A stretch of 64,000 nt of DNA from Variovorax sp. Root473 (GCF_001426505.1 NZ_LMEV01000017.1:1893095-1957094); one strand, 5' to 3'; positions 17,704 to 26,529 are shown, numbered from the stretch's first letter. The notes: generated from the letters alone by a model not told the origin. Numbers and translations: made by a program.

Positions 17704-17711
17704 GGAGTGGC

Positions 17712-18512
17712 TCAGATGGCGAGGGCCGCGACGCGGTTGCGCAGCGCGCGCACGGCGCTGTACACGGTCAAGGCCGAGGTCTTGGGGTTGGCCGCGAGCG
17801 GCTTGTTGCGCATGGTCAGCGCGAAGCTGCCGAAGGCGCCTTCGGCTTCGACGGTGTGCACGTTCTCGGTGGTGGCCGGGTCGGCAATGAGGCGCACCAG
17901 CGTCTGGTCCAGGCCCAGGCCTGCAAGCGAGACGGTGGCCGCCACGTTGGCGTTCTTCGGGTAGAGCAAGGCCGCTTCGCGCGCGCTGCCTTCGAAGATG
18001 ACGGTTTCGTGGGCCAGCGTGTCCAGGTTGCGGCCCTGCTCGGCCGGCGTGCCCTTCCAGGCCTGCGGCGGTTTGCGGCCCGTGTAGCGCACGCTGCTCA
18101 GGCCGCCGATGCGGGCCGCGGCGAGCGCGTCGATGCCGCCGATGGCGCCGGGAATCAACTGCACCTGCGTGTGGCCGGCGACGGCGGCAGCTTCGAGCTT
18201 CTCGGCAAAGCCCGCAGCCGACAACGCGCCGACCGACGCGACCACGCAGGGCGTGCCGCGTGCCAGCGCGGGCAGCACGTGCTGCTCGATGGCGGCATGG
18301 CCGGCGGTCTCGACCACGAGGTCGATGCCGTCGGCGGGCACGGCGCTGCCGACCTGCGCGTCGGGCGCGACCTTCTGCGCGGCGGCAATACCTTCCGCCG
18401 GCACGACGATGGCCACCACCTTCAGGGCGGGATCGCCGCGCAGCAGTTCGAGCACCGAGGTGCCGATGGCTCCGCAGCCGACGAGTGCAATGCGCGTGAT
18501 GGCAGTGGTCAT
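17712..18512 (-). CDS. L-aspartate dehydrogenase-like NAD(P) oxidoreductase
   Basis: 266 residues. Rossmann motif VGCGAIG begins at residue 11; LVVETAGHAAIEQHVLPALA and VGALSAAGFAEKL are typical of NadX-like aspartate dehydrogenases, and the C-terminal part AHETVIFEGSAREAALLYPKN with NVAATVSLAGLGLD carries the catalytic region. In other bacteria the enzyme makes iminoaspartate for NAD synthesis, yet no nadA or nadC is adjacent. Inside this catabolic operon it more likely handles an amino or imino intermediate, or a substrate-derived side chain. This context assignment is inference. Confidence 0.82.
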   Translation of the reverse strand: MTTAITRIALVGCGAIGTSVLELLRGDPALKVVAIVVPAEGIAAAQKVAPDAQVGSAVPADGIDLVVETAGHAAIEQHVLPALARGTPCVVASVGALSAAGFAEKLEAAAVAGHTQVQLIPGAIGGIDALAAARIGGLSSVRYTGRKPPQAWKGTPAEQGRNLDTLAHETVIFEGSAREAALLYPKNANVAATVSLAGLGLDQTLVRLIADPATTENVHTVEAEGAFGSFALTMRNKPLAANPKTSALTVYSAVRALRNRVAALAI

Positions 18513-18532
18513 GCGTGGGGCTCCGCGTTCGC

Positions 18533-20230
18533 TCACTGGGCCGCGCCGAGCGCGGGAATCTGCGTGACCGTGTTGGTCGGCGGGCCGGCGAAGGAGGTCT
18601 TGAAACCGCCGATCGACAGCATGTCGATTTCCAGCAGGAACGGGCCGTCGGCGGCGAGCGCCTTGTCCAGGTGTGCCGGCAGGTCGGCCAGGTCTTTCAC
18701 GCGGGCATGCGGCAGCGCGAGCGACTTGCACAGCAGGTCGTAGTCGGGCGTGTGCAGCTCGGCGTAGCACTGGCGGCCACCGTACTGCGCGTCCTGGATG
18801 TTCTTGATGACGCCGTAGCTCTTGTCGTTCATGAGCACGATGACCATGGGCGCCTTCTCCTGCACCATGCAGGCCAGCTCGCCCAGGTTCAGGATGAAGC
18901 CGCCGTCGCCGGCCAGGCAGAAGGTCTTGCGGCCCGAGCCCGTCACCGCCGCGCCGATGGCCGCGCCGATGGCCATGGGCATGCCCTGGCCGATGCCACC
19001 GCCCGTGGCGTGCACGCCGGCGCTGGGTTCGAACACGCGCAGCTCGCGGTTGCCCCAGGTGCTGTTGGACACCGTGACGTCGCGCACCCAGTTGAACTGG
19101 CGGCCGGCCACCGACTGCAGCTGACGCACGAGCTCGGCGTACGGGCCGAGGCCGTCGCGCAACGTGGCCACGGCCTGGTCGTGCGCGGCGCGCAGGTCGA
19201 CCAGCAGCTGCGGGTCGGCCTGGTACTTCGCGGCTTCGAGGCGGTCGGCCAGGCCGTCGAGGGCCAGCGCGGAATCGCCGCAGACAAAGGCCTCGGAAGC
19301 GTAGCAACGGCCTTCGGCAGCGGCATCGGCGTCGATGCGGTACAGCGGGCGCGGCAGCTTCAGTTCGTACTTGAGCGTCTCGTTGCCGCGCAGGCGCGAA
19401 CCGACCACGAGCATCGCGTCGCAGGTTTGGTAGAAGGCCTCGACGGGCTTCTGGATGTTGTAGGCGCCGAGCGAGCCGGCGTCGTCCTCGGGCACCGTGC
19501 CGCGGCCCTGCGTGGTCGTGACCACGCCGAAGCCCAGCTTCTGCAGGCGCTGGATGGCGGCGCGGGCATGGCGGGCACCGCCGCCCACCCACAGCAGCGG
19601 GCGCTTGGCGGCTGCCAGGCGCGACGCCAGTGCATCGAGACCGGCGGCCGACGGCACGGGGCGCTCGATGGGCAGCGGCGACAGGTCGGCCGGCATGGTC
19701 GTCAGCGCCGACTGGATGTCGATCGGAATCTCCACGCTCACGGGGCCGGTCGGCGCCGTCATCGCGAGCTGCACCGCGCGCTTGAGCGTGCCGAGCACCG
19801 TCTCCACGCTGCGCACGCGCAGCGCGGCCTTCGACACGGCCTTGAGCATGGTGAGCTGGTCGGGCGCCTCGTGGATGTACGACATGCCCTTGTCCAGGTA
19901 CGGCGTCTCGATCTGGCCCGTGATGTGCAGCAGCGGCGCGCCGGCGGTCAGCGCCTCGACCATGCTGCCGGCGATGTTGCCCGCGGCCGGGCCGGTGCTG
20001 GTGATGCACACGCCCAGGCTGGCGGTGGAGCGTGCATAGGCGTCGGCCATGTTGCCCGCGCCGGCCTCGCCGCGCGCCGAGATGAAGCGCACCGTGCCGC
20101 GCTGCGCGAAGGCATCGAGGATCGGCATGTTGTGGATCGAGATCACGCCGAAGGCTGCCTTGACGCCGCACTGTTCGAGGAAGGCGGCGACGACGGCGCC
20201 GACCGTGACGGTGTTGTTGGGGTTATGCAT
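18533..20230 (-). CDS. Acetolactate synthase-like ThDP enzyme
   Basis: 565 residues with the three-domain order of acetohydroxyacid synthase/benzoylformate decarboxylase enzymes. The catalytic Glu lies in SARGEAGAGNMADAYAR; the ThDP-Mg motif is AGDGGFILNLGEL ending with MNDKSYG. The middle domain has the family WVGGGARHA segment. No small regulatory subunit is nearby, so a biosynthetic role is unlikely; decarboxylation or carboligation of an alpha-keto acid from the pathway is more plausible. The ATG at 20230 overlaps the stop of the SDR gene by 8 bases (ATGCATAA), indicating coupled translation. Confidence 0.87.
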   Translation of the reverse strand: MHNPNNTVTVGAVVAAFLEQCGVKAAFGVISIHNMPILDAFAQRGTVRFISARGEAGAGNMADAYARSTASLGVCITSTGPAAGNIAGSMVEALTAGAPLLHITGQIETPYLDKGMSYIHEAPDQLTMLKAVSKAALRVRSVETVLGTLKRAVQLAMTAPTGPVSVEIPIDIQSALTTMPADLSPLPIERPVPSAAGLDALASRLAAAKRPLLWVGGGARHARAAIQRLQKLGFGVVTTTQGRGTVPEDDAGSLGAYNIQKPVEAFYQTCDAMLVVGSRLRGNETLKYELKLPRPLYRIDADAAAEGRCYASEAFVCGDSALALDGLADRLEAAKYQADPQLLVDLRAAHDQAVATLRDGLGPYAELVRQLQSVAGRQFNWVRDVTVSNSTWGNRELRVFEPSAGVHATGGGIGQGMPMAIGAAIGAAVTGSGRKTFCLAGDGGFILNLGELACMVQEKAPMVIVLMNDKSYGVIKNIQDAQYGGRQCYAELHTPDYDLLCKSLALPHARVKDLADLPAHLDKALAADGPFLLEIDMLSIGGFKTSFAGPPTNTVTQIPALGAAQ

Positions 20231-21062
20231 GGCGTGAATGGCCTCCGGAAATATCGATGTGGCTGCCCGTCGTATAGGAAGCGAGCGGTGAAGCAAGGAA
20301 AAGGATCGCGCGCGCGGCTTCGGTCGGAAGCCCCAGGCGACCCAGCGGGATGTGTTTGGTGGTGGCGAGCTGGCCGCTCCAGGCGGCCCAGTCCTGCGCC
20401 TTGTCTTCGCGCGCCTCGAAGCGGCGGCGCCACTGGCCCGATTCGACGAGGCCGATCAGGATGCCGTTGACGCGCACGCCCTGCGGCGCGAACTCGGTGG
20501 CCATGGAACGCACGAGGTTCAGCAGGCCGGCGCGCGCGGCCGAGGTGGCGACCATGTGCGGCTCGGGCTGGCGCGCCAGCAGCGAGTTGGCGCAGACGAT
20601 GGCCGCATCGCCGAGCACGGCGCGCTGCGCCGTGAGCTGGGGCAGGAAGGCGCGCGTCGGGTGGATGACGGAGAAGAACTTCAGGTTCAGCTCTTGCATC
20701 CAGGCTGCGTCGTCGGTGTCGGCGAAGGTGGAGACACGCCCCTGCCCTGCGTTGTTGACCAGCATCGAGGCCGGGCCGAGCGCGGCCTCGCTGGCGGCGG
20801 CGAAGGCGCGCACCGAGGCGGCGTCGAGCACGTCGCAGGTCTGCGCGAACAGCTTGGCGTCCGGGTACGTCGCGCGCAGGCCGGCCACGGCGGCATCGAG
20901 CCGTTCGGCGTTGCGCCCGCACAGCGCCACGGCGGCGCCGCAGCCCAGCAGCAGCGCGACCGTGGCCAGGCCGATGCCCGACGACCCGCCCGTGACCACG
21001 GCCACGCGGCCGGCCAGTGCGTCGGCGGCGAAGAAAGAGGAGGAAAAGGCGGAGGTCGTCAT
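20223..21062 (-). CDS. SDR family protein with altered catalytic residues
   Basis: 279 residues. The cofactor site TGGSSGIG and the NNAG motif (LVNNAGQGRV) are intact, so NAD(P) binding is expected. At the active site, where classical members have YxxxK, this protein reads ATSAARAG: Thr replaces Tyr and Arg replaces Lys. The catalytic Ser (ANSLL) is kept. It may therefore use a different mechanism or be non-catalytic. The C-terminal SGGHSRHA is normal. It lies between the IclR gene and the ThDP enzyme gene and overlaps the latter. Confidence 0.85.
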   Translation of the reverse strand: MTTSAFSSSFFAADALAGRVAVVTGGSSGIGLATVALLLGCGAAVALCGRNAERLDAAVAGLRATYPDAKLFAQTCDVLDAASVRAFAAASEAALGPASMLVNNAGQGRVSTFADTDDAAWMQELNLKFFSVIHPTRAFLPQLTAQRAVLGDAAIVCANSLLARQPEPHMVATSAARAGLLNLVRSMATEFAPQGVRVNGILIGLVESGQWRRRFEAREDKAQDWAAWSGQLATTKHIPLGRLGLPTEAARAILFLASPLASYTTGSHIDISGGHSRHA

Positions 21063-21078
21063 GATCGAAAAAAACGAG

Positions 21079-21918
21079 TCAGGCGCTGCGCAGCGGAACC
21101 ACCTTGGCGGCGCTGTTGCGTGCTGGCGAGTAATTGAGCAGGCCCGAGATCTCGTCGGCGGTGCCGCGCACGCGCTGCACCATCTCGTCCATGCGGTTCT
21201 CGTCGATGTGGCCCGAGGTGATGGTGGCGCCCAGTGCCGCCACGATGTGGCCGCTGTGGTCGCGCACCGGCGCGGCGATGGTCGAGATGTTCGACTCGAA
21301 AAAGCCCTCGCCGAGCACATAGCCGCGCTGGCGGTCGGCCTGCACCATGTCGAAGAGTTCGTTCACGGTCTTGGGCGTGCTCGGCGAGAAGGTCTCGAGC
21401 TTGTCTTCGGGGTACAGCGCGCGCAGCTGCGGCAGCGTGAGGTCTTCCAGCAGGATGCGGCCCAGCACCGTGGCGTGGGCCGGCAGGCGCGTACCCACCG
21501 TGACCGAGCTGGCAAACGGCGTGGCCGGTGCCACCTTGGCGACGTAGACGATCGAGCGGCCGTCGCGCACCACGAGGTTGCAGGGCGTGCGCAGCTCGTC
21601 GCACAGGCGGTTGAGCAGCGGCGTGCCCAGTTGCGTGAGTTCCAGCGAAGCCAGGTATTCGAAGCCCAGGCGCAGCACGGCCAGGCCCAGGCGGTAGTCG
21701 CGCCCGCCCTCGGCGCGCTCGAGGAAACCCATGTTCTCCAGCGTGGTGAGCAGGCGGAAGACGGTCGAGCGCGGCAGGTCGAAACGGCGCGCCAGCTCGG
21801 GCGCGGAGAGCGTGCGGCTCTCGCGGCTGAACTCGCACAGCACGCGCAGGCCGCGCTCCAGCGCGGGCACGTTGTAGCGGTCCGCGCCCTCTTCCATCAC
21901 TTGGTTGTCGGTGGCCAT
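21079..21918 (-). CDS. IclR family transcriptional regulator
   Basis: 279 residues. Winged helix-turn-helix at about 18-75 (ALERGLRVLCEFSRESRTLS, FDLPRSTVFRLLTTLENMGF), followed by the IclR effector-binding domain with TVGTRLPAHATVLGRILL and NISTIAAPVRDHSGHIVAAL. IclR proteins commonly control aromatic and organic-acid catabolic genes and bind short dyads. The gene lies inside the operon it probably controls; a TTGTTTC/GAAACAA dyad before the first operon gene (25284-25303) is a candidate site. Confidence 0.92.
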   Translation of the reverse strand: MATDNQVMEEGADRYNVPALERGLRVLCEFSRESRTLSAPELARRFDLPRSTVFRLLTTLENMGFLERAEGGRDYRLGLAVLRLGFEYLASLELTQLGTPLLNRLCDELRTPCNLVVRDGRSIVYVAKVAPATPFASSVTVGTRLPAHATVLGRILLEDLTLPQLRALYPEDKLETFSPSTPKTVNELFDMVQADRQRGYVLGEGFFESNISTIAAPVRDHSGHIVAALGATITSGHIDENRMDEMVQRVRGTADEISGLLNYSPARNSAAKVVPLRSA

Positions 21919-21953
21919 GTCGGGTTCCTCTCGGTTCTCTTGTTCGTGCCGGG

Positions 21954-22823
21954 TCAGCCGGCGAGCGATTCGCGCAGCAAGGCGGCAATGGCCTGCGGTT
22001 GTTCCACATAGCCGGCGTGACCCGCATCGTCCACCAATTCGAGGGGCACGCCGCAGCGGCGCGCGACTTCCTCGCAGGCGGCCGGCGGCGTGACGACGTC
22101 GAGCGCGCCGCAGGCCACGCGCACGGACATCGGCGGCGGCAGGTCAGCCAGCAGGTCGGCGTTGCACAGCAGCTCGACAGCCTGGCGGTAGCCGTGGTCG
22201 TTCAGGCGGGCCATGTTCCAGCGCACCCACTGGCGGGCGTGCTCGCTGGCACCGTCGGACACGAGCCGGCCCGCGCGCTTCGCGGCCATGCCGGCAATGC
22301 CGAGGTCGTCGAGCGTGGCCAGGCGTTCGGCGCGCACCCTGGCGCGGGCATCGATGCGCTCGGGTGCGCCGTAGCCGATGGCCGGACTCACGAGCACGAG
22401 GCGGCGGATGCGCGCACTGGCGCTCGCGTCTTCGCGCGCGGCAGATGCGGCGACGATGGCGCCCAGCGAATGGCCGACGAGCACGCAGGAGCGGATCGCG
22501 AGCGCATCGAGCATTTCTTCCAGGCGCGCGGCGTAGTCGGCGGCAGTCGGCGCGGCCGCGGCCAGCGGCGTCGAGCGGCCGTAGCCCGGCGCGTCCCAGG
22601 CGATGACGCAGGCCTGCGGCGCCAGCAGCGCCGCGGTGTCGAGCCACGAGGCCGCGCCCGAGCCGATGCCGTGCAGGCACACGATCACCGGGCCCTGTCC
22701 GCACTCGCGCACCGACACCACCGCGCCGTTGCCGACCGCGACGTCGCGGGCCGGAAATCGCGCGTCGAGGCGCGCCAGCTCGGAAGCCGGCAGGGTCTGC
22801 GCGGGAATGTCGATGGTGCCCAT
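21954..22823 (-). CDS. Alpha/beta hydrolase
   Basis: 289 residues. Oxyanion region LHGIGSG, nucleophile elbow GHSLG, acid region GALDVVTPPAA and catalytic His in DDAGHAGYVEQP are all present, so the Ser-Asp-His triad is complete. Size and motifs fit the meta-cleavage-product hydrolase/lactonase group (as in 3-oxoadipate enol-lactonase or C-C hydrolases). It would hydrolyse the ring-cleavage product or an ester substrate of the pathway. Start MGTIDIPAQT; 15 bp separate its stop side from the IclR gene region upstream of it in the operon. Confidence 0.85.
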   Translation of the reverse strand: MGTIDIPAQTLPASELARLDARFPARDVAVGNGAVVSVRECGQGPVIVCLHGIGSGAASWLDTAALLAPQACVIAWDAPGYGRSTPLAAAAPTAADYAARLEEMLDALAIRSCVLVGHSLGAIVAASAAREDASASARIRRLVLVSPAIGYGAPERIDARARVRAERLATLDDLGIAGMAAKRAGRLVSDGASEHARQWVRWNMARLNDHGYRQAVELLCNADLLADLPPPMSVRVACGALDVVTPPAACEEVARRCGVPLELVDDAGHAGYVEQPQAIAALLRESLAG

Positions 22824-22838
22824 GGCCTGTTCGCTCGC

Positions 22839-23396
22839 TCAGCGCTTGATCTTGGCCAGCGGGTGATCGGCCGGATACGTCGGCTTGATCGGCTTTTGCG
22901 CGCCGAGCATCACGCACATCAGCGCGTCTTCGTCGCCGATGTTGATCTCTTCGCGGTACACGCCGGGCGGCACCGAGATCAGGTCGCGGTCGGTCATGAT
23001 GGTTTCGAAGCGCTCGCCGTCTTTCTCGATCACGACCTTGAGCTTGCCGCGGATCAGGAAGAACACTTCTTCCACGTCGGTGTGCAGGTGCGGCGGGCCT
23101 TCGTGGCCGGCCGGGATCACCATGGTCGAGAAGGTGAAGTGCTCCGAAGGCACGGTGTTGGCGTCGGCCGCGACACCGGTGCCGCCGGTGCCCACGTAGC
23201 GCATCTGCGCGCGGCGGAACTTGGGGTCGAAGTCGGCCTGGAACTTCAGCGCATCCCAGTCGTACGTACGGGTTTCGTAGCGCGCGATGCGGGTGTTCAT
23301 CCACTCGGCCAGGCTGCTGCCTTCGGGCTGCACCAGCGTGCTGCCGACGGCTGCGGCGGTGTTGTTGATCTTCTGCTGTTCGGACAAATCGCTCAT
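22839..23396 (-). CDS. Cupin domain protein
   Basis: 185 residues with a single cupin barrel. The metal-binding motif reads PPHLHTDVEEVFFLIRGKL (His, His and Glu ligands), followed by a second motif ISVPPGVYREEIN that lacks the usual His. It could be a small dioxygenase, an isomerase or a sensor; it is too short for gentisate dioxygenase, which has two cupins and about 350 residues. In the operon between the hydrolase and an SDR gene. Confidence 0.8.
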   Translation of the reverse strand: MSDLSEQQKINNTAAAVGSTLVQPEGSSLAEWMNTRIARYETRTYDWDALKFQADFDPKFRRAQMRYVGTGGTGVAADANTVPSEHFTFSTMVIPAGHEGPPHLHTDVEEVFFLIRGKLKVVIEKDGERFETIMTDRDLISVPPGVYREEINIGDEDALMCVMLGAQKPIKPTYPADHPLAKIKR

Positions 23397-23439
23397 GGGT
23401 GTACTCCTTGGTCGGGAAATTCGGTCGGTGGTGACAGGT

Positions 23440-24255
23440 TCAGTGCATCGCGAAGCCGCCGTTGACGGCGAGCAGCTGCCCGGTGACGAAGCGCGCCAGG
23501 CCGGACAGCAGGAACACGGTGGCGCCGCAGACGTCGGCCGCCTGCTGCTCGCGCGGGATGGCGCGGCCTTCGAGGTACTTCTGGTGGCGCGCCATCGGCA
23601 CGTACTCGGTGGCCTCGACCAGCGTGAGGCCGGGCGCCACGGCGTTCACCGTGATGTTGTCGCCGCCCCATTCGCGCGCCAGCGAGCGCGTCATGGAAAT
23701 GACCGCGCCCTTGCTCGATGCATAGGCCAGCAGGTTGGGCGCGCCCCACAGCGCCGTGTCCGACGCGAGGTTGACGATGGCGCCACGGCCGCTGGCCGCC
23801 AGCGCGGGGCGGCAGGCGCGGCCCATGAGCCAGCTGCCGCGCACGTTGACGTTCATCACGCGGTCCCACATGTCGATCTCGAGCTGGTGCGCGTCGCGCC
23901 CGCCCGAGTTGGTGATGGCGGCGTTGTTGACGAGGCCGTCCAGGCCGCCCAGCAGGTGCACCGCCTCGGCGGCGCCCGCCTCGATGGAGGCCGGGTCCGA
24001 CAGGTCGATCGCCAGCGCGTGCGCCGTGCGGCCCGCATCGCGCAGGGCCTTCGCTTCGGTTTCGGCCAGCTCGCCGAGGATGTCGGCCAGCACCACGCTC
24101 GCACCCGCCGCGGCCACGCACTGCGCGAACGCCAGGCCCAGGCCGCGCGCACCGCCCGTGACGAGCACGCGGCGGCCGGCCAGCAGGTTGGCGGGCATCT
24201 CGGCCAGCAGCGACTGCAGGCTGGAGGGATCGGCGATGGCTTTGAGGTCGGTCAT
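23440..24255 (-). CDS. SDR family oxidoreductase (classical)
   Basis: 271 residues with a complete classical short-chain dehydrogenase set: TGGARGLG cofactor loop, NNAAIT, catalytic Ser in NLASDTA and YASSK. C-terminal NGGFAMH is typical. It likely oxidises or reduces a hydroxyl on a pathway intermediate, for example a cis-dihydrodiol made by a ring dioxygenase. Start MTDLKAIADP chosen; the longer frame is in the upstream Bug gene's shadow. Unlike the SDR at 20223-21062, its active site is intact. Confidence 0.88.
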   Translation of the reverse strand: MTDLKAIADPSSLQSLLAEMPANLLAGRRVLVTGGARGLGLAFAQCVAAAGASVVLADILGELAETEAKALRDAGRTAHALAIDLSDPASIEAGAAEAVHLLGGLDGLVNNAAITNSGGRDAHQLEIDMWDRVMNVNVRGSWLMGRACRPALAASGRGAIVNLASDTALWGAPNLLAYASSKGAVISMTRSLAREWGGDNITVNAVAPGLTLVEATEYVPMARHQKYLEGRAIPREQQAADVCGATVFLLSGLARFVTGQLLAVNGGFAMH

Positions 24256-24275
24256 GGCGGGCGTCTTTGTGAGGT

Positions 24276-25259
24276 TCAGTCGGCCTGGATGCCGAGTTCC
24301 TTGATGACCTTGCCGAAGCGCGCGAAGTCGGCCGCGTTGGTCTTGGCGAGCACGTCGGCGTCGCCGCCCACGGGCGTAGTGCCCAGCACGGCCATGCGCG
24401 CGACGATGTCGGGCATCTTCAGGATCTCGTTGAAGTGGCCGTTGAGCGTCTTGACGATTTCGGGCGGCAGGTTGCGCGGGCCCCACAGGCCGTTCCACGC
24501 GGTCAGCTCGACGTCCTTGTAGCCCAGCTCGGCGAAGGTCGGCACCTTGGGCGCGAGCGGCGAGCGCTCGCGCGAGGCCACGGCCAGCGGAACCATCTTG
24601 CCGTTGGGCATGTACGGCGCCACCGGGCCCAGCGTGATGAAGGTCACCGGCACGTGGCCGCCGAGCACGTCGTTGACGGCGGGCGCGACGCCCTTGTACG
24701 GCACGTGCGCCAGGCTGGTGCCCGAGGCGCGGGCGAACATCTCGCCCAGGATGTGCATCGGCGAACCGCTGCCCGGGCTGGCGTAGCTCAGCGACTTGCC
24801 GCCCTTGGCCGCGGCCACCGCGTCTTTCAGGCCCGTGTAGCCCTTGGCGCCGCTGGCCACGAGGAAGAGCGGCAGGTTGCCCGTCTGAACGATCGGTGTG
24901 AAGCCATTGAGCACGTCATAGCCCGAGCCGCTGCCGGTCTTGAGCACCAGCTGCGCGATCGAGAAGGTGCTGGGCGCCAGCAGCAGCGTGTAGCCGTCGG
25001 GCGCGGCCTTCGAGACATAGGCGCTGCCGATGATGCCGCTGGCACCGGGACGGTTGTCGACCACCACGGGCTGGCCGACGCGGGCCGAGAGCTTCTCGGC
25101 GTACAGCCGCGCCAGGGCGTCGGTGTCGCCACCCGCCGGATAGGCAACGACCAGCGTGATCGGCTTGCTGGGGTAGGTGTCTGCCCAGGCAAATCCGGAA
25201 GCGCAAGCGGCGGCCAGGGAGACGGCAGCGGCGATGGCGAGGCGGCGAGTGTGTGTCAT
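24276..25259 (-). CDS. Bug family (TTT) periplasmic solute-binding protein
   Basis: 327 residues from MTHTRRLAIA; a Sec signal peptide ends near FAWADTYPSKP. Bug hallmarks: ITLVVAYPAGGDTDALARLY, ASGIIG loop, LAHVPYKGVAPAVNDVLGGH and VPTFAELGYKD. It is the first gene of the long minus-strand catabolic operon and a paralogue of the Bug protein at 14242-15228; the two could bind different intermediates. No membrane components of a TTT transporter are in the window. Confidence 0.88.
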   Translation of the reverse strand: MTHTRRLAIAAAVSLAAACASGFAWADTYPSKPITLVVAYPAGGDTDALARLYAEKLSARVGQPVVVDNRPGASGIIGSAYVSKAAPDGYTLLLAPSTFSIAQLVLKTGSGSGYDVLNGFTPIVQTGNLPLFLVASGAKGYTGLKDAVAAAKGGKSLSYASPGSGSPMHILGEMFARASGTSLAHVPYKGVAPAVNDVLGGHVPVTFITLGPVAPYMPNGKMVPLAVASRERSPLAPKVPTFAELGYKDVELTAWNGLWGPRNLPPEIVKTLNGHFNEILKMPDIVARMAVLGTTPVGGDADVLAKTNAADFARFGKVIKELGIQAD

Positions 25260-25283
25260 CGGGGGGTCCGTGGAATCGGTGGT

Positions 25284-25303
25284 TTGTTTCACTAAAGAAA
25301 CAA
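25284..25303 (-). promoter_or_regulatory. Dyad operator candidate before the catabolic operon
   Basis: TTGTTTC-ACTAAA-GAAACAA is a perfect 7+7 inverted repeat 25 bp upstream of the first operon gene. Its length, 6-bp spacer and position suit an IclR-type operator, and the operon encodes an IclR protein. An AT-rich stretch (25305-25318) just upstream may hold promoter elements, but no good -35/-10 pair is evident. Confidence 0.5.
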
Positions 25304-25400
25304 CGATTTATTAATGGAACACCGCGAGGATACCGAGGAAGACAACTTCATGAGTAGGTAGAAACCCTATCAAGCTACAACGAGCGGTGCGTGCGCCAAG

Positions 25401-25429
25401 AAAAAGGGCGGCCTTTTCGGGCCGCCCTT
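25401..25429 (-). terminator. Rho-independent terminator
   Basis: A perfect 10-bp stem AAGGGCGGCC/GGCCGCCCTT (25404-25413 and 25420-25429) with a 6-base loop. On the minus strand it is followed by a T run (TTTTTC). It lies 52 bp after the stop of the ketopantoate-reductase-like gene and separates the alaS transcript from the catabolic operon. Confidence 0.85.
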
Positions 25430-25480
25430 CGGGGGAGAAATGCGCGGTGCGGGGTCGCGCGGGCCTGGTGGGCCTGGTGG

Positions 25481-26497
25481 CTAGAGGCCGAGCGCGTCCT
25501 GCAGCTGGCGCGCCGTCCAGCGCTTCGGGCTTTGCGGCCAGGCCTGGAGCAGCGCGACCATGCGCGCATTGCGCGGTGCGCTCAGGCCGAGCTCCTGCGC
25601 AAGCCGCACCACCTCGCCGCTGAGCGCGTCGATCTCGGTACGGCGGCCCAGCGCCAGGTCATCGGCCATGCTGGAGCGGGCCTTGGCGTCGATGCGCAGC
25701 ATGCGCGCCGCGACGATGCGAAACAGCCAGTCGGGCAAGCGCAGCAGGCCGGGCAAACGACGCGCGGGCACGGCCGCCACCTGCGCGGGCACGATGCCAC
25801 CGGCGCGCAGCACGCCCAGCGTTTCGTCGATGAGCGCCGCGAAGCAACGGCGGTAGCCGCGCTGCATGAGCTCGTCGCGCAGCGGCAGGCCCGACAGCGC
25901 GTTGACCGGGTTGTTGAGGTTGAGCAGCAGCTTGCCCCACTGCACCGGCAGCAGGTTCTCATGCAGGTCGAGCGGCACGCCGGCGCGCTCGAACACGGGC
26001 AGCCAGTCGCGCAGCATGGAGTCGTCTTCCGCGGCCAGCCGGCCGGGCGTGCCGCGATGGAAAGCCCCATCGTCGATTTCCGCGACGTTATACGGGACCA
26101 TGCCAGCGCGGATGTTGAGCGAGGGGCCTGCCTGCCCGGCGGCGGCGCAGTTCGAGATGCCGTTCTGCAGCGAGACCACGGTGGTACCGGCAGGCAGCGC
26201 AAAGGCCAGCTCGCGCGCCGCCTCGGCGGTGGCACCGCTCTTCACGCACAGCAGCACCAGCGCGGGCCGCGCACCCACCGGCACCTGCTCGCACAGTCGC
26301 AGCGTGGGCGCCGCCAGCTTGTGCCGGGCGCCGTCGAGGTCGGTGAGCGTGAGGCCGTGGCGCGCGAGCTTGTCGAGCACGCGCGGACGGCCGACGAAGG
26401 TGACGGGCACGCCCGCCGCCGCCAGGCTGCCGCCGATGAAGCAACCGATGGTGCCCGCCCCCATCACGAGCACTTCACCGGGGATCGCGTCGGACAT
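25481..26497 (-). CDS. 2-dehydropantoate 2-reductase family protein
   Basis: 338 residues. N-terminal Rossmann motif VMGAGTIGCFIGG, KSGATAEAA with LCVKSG, and SLQNGISN are the ketopantoate reductase signatures; the C-terminal helical domain contains LLPVQWGKLLLNLNNPVNAL with the catalytic Lys. It would reduce ketopantoate to pantoate with NADPH in CoA synthesis, but many genomes carry several paralogues with other 2-keto substrates and no other pantothenate gene is adjacent. It follows alaS by 32 bp and probably shares its transcript, ending at the terminator at 25401-25429. Confidence 0.83.
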   Translation of the reverse strand: MSDAIPGEVLVMGAGTIGCFIGGSLAAAGVPVTFVGRPRVLDKLARHGLTLTDLDGARHKLAAPTLRLCEQVPVGARPALVLLCVKSGATAEAARELAFALPAGTTVVSLQNGISNCAAAGQAGPSLNIRAGMVPYNVAEIDDGAFHRGTPGRLAAEDDSMLRDWLPVFERAGVPLDLHENLLPVQWGKLLLNLNNPVNALSGLPLRDELMQRGYRRCFAALIDETLGVLRAGGIVPAQVAAVPARRLPGLLRLPDWLFRIVAARMLRIDAKARSSMADDLALGRRTEIDALSGEVVRLAQELGLSAPRNARMVALLQAWPQSPKRWTARQLQDALGL

Positions 26498-26529
26498 GAA
26501 GTGCTGTGTGGAAAGTGAGCGAGATGAAC

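Noticed and set aside
22839..23396. Cupin gene considered as gentisate 1,2-dioxygenase
   Set aside because: One cupin barrel of 185 residues is too short for the two-cupin gentisate enzyme and its second metal motif lacks the usual His.
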